In this document: positions 45,776 through 53,737 of the stretch, one piece after another
Layout: each line of letters starts with the position of its first letter
Numbering within the stretch: the stretch's first letter is position 1
Origin: Planctomycetaceae bacterium
Lineage (GTDB): Bacteria > Planctomycetota > Phycisphaerae > Phycisphaerales > UBA1924
Direction of reading: 5' to 3'
Length of the DNA: 61,841 nt
Assembly: GCA_021294835.1 (NCBI GenBank)
Contig: JAJTDF010000006.1
Span: 1 to 61,841 of the forward strand
Notes under the pieces: model-generated
Database searches by the model: none
Told to the model about the DNA's origin: nothing
The model's input: only the letters and a program-made list of their open reading frames with translations
Program-made: the position numbers and the translations under genes

Positions 45776-46330
45776 TCAGTCCTTCTCGGCCAGCGCCACG
45801 GTGATGTGCGTCATTCGCTTGTAGATGCGGTGCGCCCGGCCGCGGTCCTTCTGGTTGAACCGCTTCATCCGGGGGCCGTCGTCCGCGGCGCTCTCGGAGA
45901 CCACCAGCTTCTCCACGTCCGCCTCCGCCGCCATGGCGTCGTCGTACGCAGCCGCCAGGGCCTGCTTCACATCCACCGCAGCCCGCTTGATGTTGAACGT
46001 CAGCAGGTTCTGGGCGGTCAGGTAGTCCTTGCCGCGGCTCAGATCCGTCAGCAGCTTGGTCTTGCGCGGGCTGCCACGCTCGAACCGGAAGCGGCACTCG
46101 AACTTGGCGATCTTGCCCACCGGCACGCTCAGGGCGGCGGCCAGCTTCTTCACCTGGGCCGCCTTGCAGCGGGGGTGATCGTTGCCGCGCATCCAGTTGC
46201 GGACAGCGCTCTGCGCCTTCTCCGCGTTGCCCAGGCCCTTGCCCGGCTCAACCACCGCTTGTGCCAGCGTGGCGACATCCACGCCCTTTTCCTGGGCAAT
46301 CTTCGTCAGCTTGTTTCCGGCAATCCGCAC
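45776..46330 (-). CDS. rplV: 50S ribosomal protein L22 with N-terminal XRE-like HTH extension
   Basis: Residues about 80-184 are L22, which lines the exit tunnel: RGSPRKTKLLTDLSRGKDY, LTFNIKRAAVDVKQAL and the C-terminal GRAHRIYKRMTHITVAL. The first 78 residues are extra and read like an XRE-type helix-turn-helix: GNKLTKIAQEKGVDVATLAQAV, then AVRNWMRGNDHPRC, then KKLAAALSVPVGKIAKF. The long form is supported by the start itself: the GTG at 46330 has AGGAG seven bases upstream. L22 elsewhere is about 110 residues. Whether the extension binds rRNA, DNA or mRNA is unknown. Confidence 0.93.
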   Translation of the reverse strand: MRIAGNKLTKIAQEKGVDVATLAQAVVEPGKGLGNAEKAQSAVRNWMRGNDHPRCKAAQVKKLAAALSVPVGKIAKFECRFRFERGSPRKTKLLTDLSRGKDYLTAQNLLTFNIKRAAVDVKQALAAAYDDAMAAEADVEKLVVSESAADDGPRMKRFNQKDRGRAHRIYKRMTHITVALAEKD

Positions 46331-46396
46331 GGCTTGGCTCCTGCTGCTACACGCTCGAACCCGCCCCCATCCGACCCCGCCCGCTACTCCAAGGGC

Positions 46397-46708
46397 TTAC
46401 TTCTTCCCGGCCGGAGCAGCGCCCTTGGCGCCGTCGGCGATGCCTTCCTTCTTGTTGGTGTGGCCCTTGAAGGTGCGAGTCTGGCTGAACTCGCCCAACT
46501 TGTGGCCCACCATGTCCTCGGTCACGAACACGTCCAGGAAGGCCCGGCCGTTGTGCACCTTGAAGGTATGGCCCACGAACTCCGGCACGATCGTGCAGGC
46601 GCGGCGCCAGGTCTTCATGGGCTCCTTCTTGCCCATCTGGTTCAGCTTCTCCACCCGGCGGTAGAGACGCTCGTCGACGTACGGACCTTTCTTCAGGCTG
46701 CGGCTCAT
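46397..46708 (-). CDS. rpsS: 30S ribosomal protein S19
   Basis: Head protein, 103 residues. [23 protein letters not shown], then [20 protein letters not shown] and [23 protein letters not shown] short Gly/Ala/Lys tail extends the usual 92. Between rplB and rplV. Confidence 0.96.
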   Translation of the reverse strand: MSRSLKKGPYVDERLYRRVEKLNQMGKKEPMKTWRRACTIVPEFVGHTFKVHNGRAFLDVFVTEDMVGHKLGEFSQTRTFKGHTNKKEGIADGAKGAAPAGKK

Positions 46709-46762
46709 GGTGTCCTCGACTGCTGTCTGACTGGCTTGCTCTTGCCCGTTCGCTCAGATGGG

Positions 46763-47620
46763 TTACTTCACCTGGCCGTAACGCTTGCTCACGCGACGGC
46801 GGATGATCAGCTTGCTGCTGTGCTTGCGGGGGTTCCGCGTCCGGCCGCCCTTGGCCAGCACGCCCGTGGGGCCACACGGCGGACGGTTGCCCTTGCTGCG
46901 GCCCGAGCCGCCGCCCAGCGGGTGGGCGTTGTGGCTCTTGGCGACGCCGCGGGTGATGGGCCGACGGCCCAGGTGCCGCATGCGACCGGCCTTGCCCCAG
47001 CGGACGTTCTGCTGATCGGGGTTGCCGACCTCGCCGATCGTCGCACGGCAGTCCACCGACACCATGCGCATTTCGCCCGAGGGCAGCATGATCGTCGCGT
47101 AGCGGCCTTCCTTGTTCATCAGCCGGGCGTACATGCCGGCCGAGCGGCAGATCTGCCCGCCCTTGCCGGGCTGCAGCTCCACGCAGTGCACCGCCAGGCC
47201 GGTGGGGATGAGCTTCAGCGGCATGTTGTTGCCGGTCTTGGGCTCAACCGCCTCGGTCGCCGACGACTGAATCTTCTGGCCGACCTGCAGACCGACCGGA
47301 GCGATGATGTACCGCTTCACGCCGTCGGTGTACTTGACCAGCGCGATGTGCGCCGTGCGGTTCGGGTCGTACTCGATGCCCACCACCTCGCCCACGATGC
47401 CGTCGCGGTCGGCGCGACGGAAGTCGATCAGGCGGTACTGCCGCTTGGCGCCGCCGCCGCGACCGCGAGAGGTGATCTTGCCGCTGTTGTTGCGGCCGCC
47501 CGTCTTGGGCAGCGGACGCAGCAGCGACTTCTCCGGGGAGAACTTGGTCACCTCGGCATTGAGGTTCACCGAGCTGAAGCGGCGCCCGGCGCTGGTCTTG
47601 TCGTAAATGCGGATGGGCAT
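46763..47620 (-). CDS. rplB: 50S ribosomal protein L2
   Basis: Largest conserved 50S protein, required for peptidyl transfer, 285 residues. GRNNSGKITSRGRGGGAKR, GLQVGQKIQSS, the catalytic-region MNAHPLGGGSGRS-like segment (SHNAHPLGGGSGRSKGNRPP) and the final IIRRRVSKRYGQ are present. The HPxGGGxGR signature has its His intact. Standard length. Confidence 0.97.
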   Translation of the reverse strand: MPIRIYDKTSAGRRFSSVNLNAEVTKFSPEKSLLRPLPKTGGRNNSGKITSRGRGGGAKRQYRLIDFRRADRDGIVGEVVGIEYDPNRTAHIALVKYTDGVKRYIIAPVGLQVGQKIQSSATEAVEPKTGNNMPLKLIPTGLAVHCVELQPGKGGQICRSAGMYARLMNKEGRYATIMLPSGEMRMVSVDCRATIGEVGNPDQQNVRWGKAGRMRHLGRRPITRGVAKSHNAHPLGGGSGRSKGNRPPCGPTGVLAKGGRTRNPRKHSSKLIIRRRVSKRYGQVK

Positions 47621-47681
47621 GTTCGTCTCTTTGTGAAAGACCTTCTCAGGCCGCCGGGCGATGCTCGGCGACCCTCGGGCC

Positions 47682-47966
47682 TCAGAACATCTCGATCTTC
47701 TCGCCGGCCTTCACCTTCACCACGGCCTTCTTGTGGATGCGGCCCTCAGACAGGCCGAAGCGGGTCCGACGATCGCGGTCCTTGCCCACCGAAGCGTTCA
47801 CGGACTCGACCTTGACCTTGTACAGCGACTCGACCGCCGCCTTGATCTGGTCCTTGCTGGCGCGGACGTCAACCTCGAAGGCATACTGGTTGAGCTCGTT
47901 GCTCAGGTATGTGCTCTTCTCGGTGAGCAGCGGACGCTTGATCACATAGGAGAGATCCATGCTCAC
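47682..47966 (-). CDS. rplW: 50S ribosomal protein L23
   Basis: Tunnel-exit protein that docks SRP and trigger factor, 94 residues. VIKRPLLTEKSTYLSNELNQYAFEVD and KDQIKAAVESLYKVKVESVN match the family. Its start overlaps the rplD stop by four bases, so translation is coupled. Confidence 0.95.
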   Translation of the reverse strand: MSMDLSYVIKRPLLTEKSTYLSNELNQYAFEVDVRASKDQIKAAVESLYKVKVESVNASVGKDRDRRTRFGLSEGRIHKKAVVKVKAGEKIEMF

Positions 47967-48724
47967 TTCGCCTCCTTCTTCGCCTTGGCGGGCTTGGCCG
48001 GCTTGGCCGGCTTCTCAGCCCGGGCCTTGGGAGCCTTGGCCGCAGGAGTCGCAGCGGCCGCGCCCTTGGGCGATACCTTTGCGTCCTTGCCGGTCTGCGA
48101 GGACGGGCCGGTGAGCCACGCCTGCAGTTCCTGCTTGCCGATCACCAAATAGCGGTGGTTCAGCAGCTCGAAGCAGTTCAGCTGCTCGGGCCGGCACAGC
48201 GTCACGCTGTCCAGGTTCCGGGCCGCCAGCCGCAGGTTCTGCTCTTTGTCGTTGACCGCCAGCAGGGCCGTCTTATCCACCTTCATCGCCTCGAGCATCG
48301 TCACCAGCTCGCGCGTCTTGGCGGCGCCCATGCTCAGCTCGTCCACCACCCGCACCTCGTTGTCCACCAGCTTGGCCAGCAGAGCGTTGCGGTTGGCCTT
48401 GCGGCGCATCTTCTTGGGCATGTCCAGGCGGTAGTCCTCGCGGGTCCGCTTCTTGCTGTGGGCGTGAGCGCCACCGCGGAACAGCGGAGCGTTCTTGTCG
48501 CCGTGACGGGCGTTGCCCGTGCCCTTCTGCTTGTAGAGCTTGCGGCTGGAGCCTTCGACTTCCTTGCGGCTCAGGGTCCGCGAGGAGCCCTGGCGAAGGT
48601 TCGCGTGGTAGCGAACGTAAGCCTGCTTCAGCAGTGCGTGATTGATCGACCCACCAAGGGCCTGCTCGTCGATGGTCAGCTTCCCGACCTCGGAGCCTTG
48701 CTTGTTATAGACGGGGACTTCCAT
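47963..48724 (-). CDS. rplD: 50S ribosomal protein L4
   Basis: Tunnel protein that in gamma-proteobacteria also represses the S10 operon. The core KQKGTGNARHG, APLFRGGAHAHSKKR and MPKKMRRKANRNALLAK is clear. The C terminus has a 40-residue Lys/Ala/Pro-rich extension, giving 253 residues. The ATG at 48724 begins MEVPVYNKQG. A long 387-base gap separates it from rplC. Confidence 0.95.
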   Translation of the reverse strand: MEVPVYNKQGSEVGKLTIDEQALGGSINHALLKQAYVRYHANLRQGSSRTLSRKEVEGSSRKLYKQKGTGNARHGDKNAPLFRGGAHAHSKKRTREDYRLDMPKKMRRKANRNALLAKLVDNEVRVVDELSMGAAKTRELVTMLEAMKVDKTALLAVNDKEQNLRLAARNLDSVTLCRPEQLNCFELLNHRYLVIGKQELQAWLTGPSSQTGKDAKVSPKGAAAATPAAKAPKARAEKPAKPAKPAKAKKEAK

Positions 48725-49111
48725 GCAGTCTGCTCTCGTCTGGACGCCTTCGTGAACGCCGGAGCGTTCTTCGTGATCCTCCGGGTTGTCCGCCGGAACA
48801 CATCCGGGGGCCGGGAGGCTCGCTTTGCCCTCACCGCTTGGTCCCAATCGCCCCGGAAGGGGCCACGGATGTCTCCATCCGCGGGACCGAGTCGGCTCAG
48901 ACTCGGCATCGGCCCGGAACCTGGCAATCGGTCCCGTGCCTGGTTGGTTGTGTGCGTCCGGCGGTTGTCTTGCGACCCTTCCGGACCCGTGGGCCGCTTT
49001 GCCTGCGGCCTACGGACAGTTCTTCACCGACCCGCCCGCCGCCGTCGCGAGCATCCCTCCCCACCCCTCACCGCACGCGGCACGTGCGGCGTTGTTCTTC
49101 CCCCCATCGTC
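48725..49111 (-). promoter_or_regulatory. Structured 387-base gap between rplC and rplD
   Basis: No coding frame is convincing here, although genes in this operon are normally spaced under 120 bases. Several perfect stems are present: CCGCACG/CGTGCGG (49072-49090), CCGAGTC/GACTCGG (about 48887-48906) and CGGATG/CATCCG (about 48864-48879). There is no T tract. It may be a binding site for feedback control or an internal start region ahead of rplD; this is inference. Confidence 0.35.
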
Positions 49112-49804
49112 TCAGGCCTTTGCCTTCTCGGCCTGCTTCTTGGCCTTGGTCTTGTACAGCCGGATCGACGGCCGGACCATCACCATGCCGCGAGCCGGAC
49201 CGGGCACCGCGCCCTTGATCAGCAGCAGGCCGTTCTCGGCGTCCACCCGGACCACATCCAGCGACCGGCAGGTGACACGCACGTGGCCCATGTGGCCGGC
49301 CATCCGCTTGCCCTTCTTCAGACCACCGCCGTAACCGCGGTTGGAGCACAGCGAGCCGATCGAGCCCGGGGAGCGGTGCTTCCGCTCGGTACCGTGGCTG
49401 GCGAACATGCCCTTGAAGTGGTGCCGCTTCATCGTGCCCTGGAAGCCCTTGCCCTTGCTGATTCCGATGGCGTCGACGAAGGCAACCTTCTCGAACTCCG
49501 AAACCGTCAGCGTCTGGCCGAGGGTGAACTTGGCCGCCTCCTCCGCGGTGCAGCGGAACTCGCGGTGGTACCGCTTTGCGGCGGTGCCGGCCTTGGCGTC
49601 ATGCCCGATCAGAGGCATGGTGCTGTTGCGGGGCTTGATCTCACCGAAGGCCAGCTGCACGGCGTCGTAGCCGTCCTTGGCCGCGGTCTTGATCTGCGTG
49701 ACCACGCACGGGCCGAGTTGCACGACGGTCACGGGAACGCTCACGCCCTCGGCGGTGAACACCCGCGTCATGCCCAACTTGGTTCCCATCATCGTCGTCG
49801 CCAT
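49112..49804 (-). CDS. rplC: 50S ribosomal protein L3
   Basis: Early assembly protein, 230 residues. MGTKLGMTRVFTAEG, the loop toward the peptidyl-transferase centre GFQGTMKRHHFKGMFASHGTERKHRSPGSIG (read in two parts), and KKGKRMAGHMGHVRVT are present. Start at ATG 49804 following rpsJ by about 105 bases. Confidence 0.96.
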   Translation of the reverse strand: MATTMMGTKLGMTRVFTAEGVSVPVTVVQLGPCVVTQIKTAAKDGYDAVQLAFGEIKPRNSTMPLIGHDAKAGTAAKRYHREFRCTAEEAAKFTLGQTLTVSEFEKVAFVDAIGISKGKGFQGTMKRHHFKGMFASHGTERKHRSPGSIGSLCSNRGYGGGLKKGKRMAGHMGHVRVTCRSLDVVRVDAENGLLLIKGAVPGPARGMVMVRPSIRLYKTKAKKQAEKAKA

Positions 49805-49910
49805 AGCTCACCTCAAAGTCGTCTTCGCCCCGCCCCAGCCACCACCCCCGCCACCCCTCCAAACAACATCGCCCGCTCAGCCCCCTTCAGGGCCCCGCGG
49901 GCGAGAAACG

Positions 49911-50219
<309 letters not shown>

Positions 50220-50445
50220 GGTTGCCTCTGGACCTTTTCGCTGCCGACCCGGTCGCCGAATCGTGTCGGCGACCAACCTTCCGAAGACGAAGCACCGCAC
50301 TTCGCCTCCTGCTGTTCCGACACAAGCCTGTCTTGCGACCGCTTGATCCTCCGCCGTCAGACGCTCGCCTTGCATGGCAAGCAGCGACGGAGCCACCAGC
50401 GCGCAACCGCGTTCCGGTGAGGGGGTGAAGGTTAACCACCCCAAC
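50220..50445 (-). promoter_or_regulatory. Structured leader of the S10 operon
   Basis: Between rpsJ and its presumed promoter lies a 9-bp perfect hairpin, GGTCGCCGA/TCGGCGACC (50251-50259 with 50266-50274), about 32 bases before the rpsJ ATG. Further upstream smaller stems occur (GGGGTG/CACCCC near 50424-50444). No coding frame is convincing. By analogy with other bacteria it could be an autoregulatory leader; the protein partner is unknown. Confidence 0.4.
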
Positions 50446-50685
50446 CGCCGAGTCAAGCCCCGGGGACGATCCTCATCCCCCGAACACAAGCCGATTTTTG
50501 CACGTGAGGCCCTTGAACAGCAGGAACCAATTCATTGGGTCACCCTTCCGCCCATGTCCTTCGGCCCGCCGCGCAAACGCCGATTTCCCGCCGCCCATCG
50601 GTCGAGATATCCTATCAAAAGCCGTATACAGTTCACTTCCCGGACCCCGCCGCTCCGTCCGGTCGTACTGTTCCTTCGTCACACC

Positions 50686-52368
50686 ATGAATGCCACACGA
50701 TTTCGTGCTATCGCTCTCGCCTTTTTGGCTGCCTTTTCCACCATCTCCCCCTTCGGCTGGGCGCAAGTGACTTTGCCGACCGCCGCGTCACCCGCACAAA
50801 ACCCTACTTCTCCGCCGGACCCCGCTCCGTCGCCCGCAGTCAACTCCATGAACCCTGGAGCAGTCGTGTTCGGCGGCGAGCCGTTGTCCATGCCCGAAGT
50901 TGGGCTCGTGATGAAGGTGCCGACCACGGCCAAGGCCACCGTCACCCAGATCGGCCCCAACGTGCAAGGCGTGGTCGACAACGCTGCCCCTCCGTTCATC
51001 ACCACCATCACCACCCACCGCACTGAAGCCCTCGACGCCACCGTGGTCGACGTCGCCAACTTCATCCTCGCCCGCCTGAAGAACCTGGAAGTGCGGGGCG
51101 TCCGCGCCAGCCGACTCAACGACGGCCGCTTCTTCACCACCCAGGCCCTCGTCCGCACCGACCACACCCTGCTGTTCCCCGAGAACCTCGACATCACCAT
51201 CGATCGCCAGCCCAACCTCAAACTCGCCGAAGTCACCGAGCCCGCCGAGCGGTTCTACTACGCCTTCCCGACGCAGGACGGCGAGATGGTCCGGGGCTAC
51301 ACCATCTTCCGCCCGATCCCCGGCCAGTTTGTCGTCATGGAGATGCTGACCTCCCGCGCCAAGTGGACCGAGGCCCGCTCCGCTTACGAGGTCATGGTTG
51401 CCACCACGCGATTCCAGGACACCGCCGCCCTGGCCAACTCCCGCCGCGACGCTGTGAACACCGCCGCCCGCTGGCTCAGCCAACTCACCCCGGGGGACTA
51501 CCTCGCCGCCATGCCGGTCAACGCTGAGGGCAAGCCCGCCGAACAGTGGTTCCGCCTCGCCCGTCGCCTGCCGCCCGGCGCCAAGTCCGTAGCCGGCATC
51601 GACCCCCGCCAGACCTCCGACGGCTTTGAGGAGGTCGGCTTCCGCTCCGTTCGATTCTGGAAGGGCCGTCGCAGCGAAGTCGGCGGCGGCACAGCCACCG
51701 GGCGCGATGACCCCGAGGGCTTCCTCGTCCGCATCGAGGCCCGCATCCTCACCCCGCTGCCCGCCCCGGCTGCGGGCGAGGCCGGCCAGCCAGCAGCCCC
51801 CGGCCAGCCCGGCCAACCCGGTCTCCCGCCGGGCCGCCGCATGCGCGTCGTCGACACCATCTCCACCGCTTTCATGACCCCCGACCGCCAAGAAGAGTCC
51901 TGGCTCGTCCAAACCACCCTCCGCGACGGCGCAGGCCGGCAAACCTGGTCTGAAACCGGCGCCCGCCGGGGCGGCTCCATGCAGGTGGTCACCCAGGAAG
52001 GCAAGCGTCCGCCCCGCAACACCATCCCGCAGTTCATCGGCGACGGCTACATCACCCAGTTCGAGGTCCAACTCCTCCCCCGGCTGCTCGCCCGTGCCCA
52101 GTTGCACACCGACTTCGGCTTCTACGCCTGGCGATCAGACGCCGGCACACTCTCGCTGCGTCGCGAGTCGGTCACCCGCCAGCCCGGCGCCGGCGACGCC
52201 CTGATCGTCCGCACCCGCTTCCGCGACACCGACGAGCCCCAGGTGGGCATCTACGCCGCCAGGGGCGATCTGCTGAGCCTCACGCTTCCCGACGGCGCCG
52301 CCTGGGAACCAGCCACCCGACGAGATATCGTCGAACTCTGGACCGCCAAGGGCCTCCCGATCGACTGA
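50686..52368 (+). CDS. Secreted protein of unknown function
   Basis: A 560-residue protein with a signal peptide (FRAIALAFLAAFSTISPFGWAQ). The mature part starts with a Pro/Ala/Ser-rich linker, then a mixed alpha/beta region (residues 70-230) that reads like a periplasmic lipid- or sugar-associated fold but matches nothing I know, a second beta-rich region, and a Gly/Pro/Gln linker (GQPAAPGQPGQPG) in between. No catalytic motif is visible. The ATG at 50686 is chosen because it begins the signal peptide. It is divergent from the S10 operon and 67 bases before ruvB on the same strand. Confidence 0.75.
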   Translation: MNATRFRAIALAFLAAFSTISPFGWAQVTLPTAASPAQNPTSPPDPAPSPAVNSMNPGAVVFGGEPLSMPEVGLVMKVPTTAKATVTQIGPNVQGVVDNAAPPFITTITTHRTEALDATVVDVANFILARLKNLEVRGVRASRLNDGRFFTTQALVRTDHTLLFPENLDITIDRQPNLKLAEVTEPAERFYYAFPTQDGEMVRGYTIFRPIPGQFVVMEMLTSRAKWTEARSAYEVMVATTRFQDTAALANSRRDAVNTAARWLSQLTPGDYLAAMPVNAEGKPAEQWFRLARRLPPGAKSVAGIDPRQTSDGFEEVGFRSVRFWKGRRSEVGGGTATGRDDPEGFLVRIEARILTPLPAPAAGEAGQPAAPGQPGQPGLPPGRRMRVVDTISTAFMTPDRQEESWLVQTTLRDGAGRQTWSETGARRGGSMQVVTQEGKRPPRNTIPQFIGDGYITQFEVQLLPRLLARAQLHTDFGFYAWRSDAGTLSLRRESVTRQPGAGDALIVRTRFRDTDEPQVGIYAARGDLLSLTLPDGAAWEPATRRDIVELWTAKGLPID

Positions 52369-52435
52369 CCGCCATCCGTCAGACCCCTCGCCCCCACCCC
52401 ACCCGACCGCCGCTCCACGCTCAAGCACCCACCGC

Positions 52436-53491
52436 ATGGCCACCCACCGCCTGATCTCCGCCGCCGCCACACCGGAAGAGGAGCCCATCAACTGGTCCCT
52501 CCGCCCCACCCGCATCGGCGAGTACATCGGCCAGAGCGACCTGCTCCAGCGCCTCTCCATCGCCATCTCCGCGGTCCAGGCCCGCAAAGAGCCTCTTGAG
52601 CACGTGCTGCTGCACGGCCCCCCCGGCCTGGGCAAAACCACCCTCGCCCACGTCATCGCCCAGGAGATGGGCACCAAGGTCTACACCACCTCCGGCCCCG
52701 CCCTCACCCGGGGCACCGATCTGGTCGCCGCCCTCACCCGCCTGGGCCCCGGCGACATCCTGTTCATTGACGAAATCCACCGCCTCCCCATCGCGGTCGA
52801 GGAGTTCATCTACCCCGCGATGGAGGACTTCCGCATCGACGTCCCCGTCGACTCTGGCCTGCACGCCAAGACCGTCCAGATCCAACTCAAGCCCTTCACC
52901 CTCATCGGCGCCACCACCCGCGCTGGCCTGATCTCCGCACCCCTCCGCTCCCGCTTCGGCATCGCCCATCATCTGGACTTCTACTCCACCGACCAGCTCC
53001 TGGCCATCCTCACCCGCTCGGCCGCCATGCTCCGCGTGCCCGTCTCTGATCGCGAGGCCCTCCGCACCATCGCCGCCCGCGCCCGAGGCACGCCCCGCAT
53101 CGCCAACCGCCTCCTCCGCCGCGTCCGCGACTTCACCCAGGTCAAGGGCGACGGCGCCATCAACCCCGTCACCGTCACCGCCGCCCTCAAGCTCGAGGGC
53201 ATCGACCCCCTCGGCCTGGATGACCTGGACCGGGGCTACATCCGCACGCTCGCCACCGTCTACCGGGGCGGCCCATCAGGCGTGGAGGCCATCGCCGCGT
53301 CGATGAACGAAGACGCCCAGACGCTGGAAGACGTCGTCGAGCCCTACCTGCTCATGATCGGCTTCCTCGCCCGCACCCGCCGAGGCCGCATGCTCACCCG
53401 TGCCGCGACCGACCACCTGGACCTGCCCCCGCCCGCCGATGCTTCCCTCGGCGGTGATGCCGCACCCGAGGGGCTGTTTCCTCCGGCCTGA
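52436..53491 (+). CDS. ruvB: Holliday junction branch-migration ATPase RuvB
   Basis: AAA+ motor that drives branch migration with RuvA, 351 residues. LRPTRIGEYIGQ start, Walker A HGPPGLGKTT near 60, Walker B LFIDEIHRL, sensor I GATTRAGLIS, arginine-finger segment APLRSRFGI, sensor II RGTPRIANRLLRRVRDF and the C-terminal winged helix (EPYLLMIGFLARTRRGRMLT) are all present. ruvA and ruvC are not adjacent. Confidence 0.97.
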   Translation: MATHRLISAAATPEEEPINWSLRPTRIGEYIGQSDLLQRLSIAISAVQARKEPLEHVLLHGPPGLGKTTLAHVIAQEMGTKVYTTSGPALTRGTDLVAALTRLGPGDILFIDEIHRLPIAVEEFIYPAMEDFRIDVPVDSGLHAKTVQIQLKPFTLIGATTRAGLISAPLRSRFGIAHHLDFYSTDQLLAILTRSAAMLRVPVSDREALRTIAARARGTPRIANRLLRRVRDFTQVKGDGAINPVTVTAALKLEGIDPLGLDDLDRGYIRTLATVYRGGPSGVEAIAASMNEDAQTLEDVVEPYLLMIGFLARTRRGRMLTRAATDHLDLPPPADASLGGDAAPEGLFPPA

Positions 53492-53595
53492 GACCCAATC
53501 TGTCCGTTGCCTCCCCGCTGCAACGCCCCGATAACCCCGTTTCGGACATCCGCCGCCCACAGCGGACTTTGTGGACGGTCCCCGGCACTGGGGAA

Positions 53596-53613
53596 GCCAC
53601 CGAGTCCGGTGGC
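53596..53613 (+). other. Tetraloop hairpin in the ruvB-amylase gap
   Basis: GCCACCG-AGTC-CGGTGGC, a perfect 7-bp stem 105 bases after ruvB, followed by ATTTCT. It could end ruvB transcription or belong to the amylase leader; the T content is too low for a firm terminator call. The rest of the 246-base gap shows nothing further. Confidence 0.35.
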
Positions 53614-53737
53614 ATTTCTCCGCCGACGGTGTACGTTTACCTCACCTGCGCGGGCGTTCCGTCTCTGCTTCGGCCCGCCCCGCCCAGGACCAGGTCCCCG
53701 CCGTCCGCCGGCCGATTGGAAAATGGGAGATTGATCG

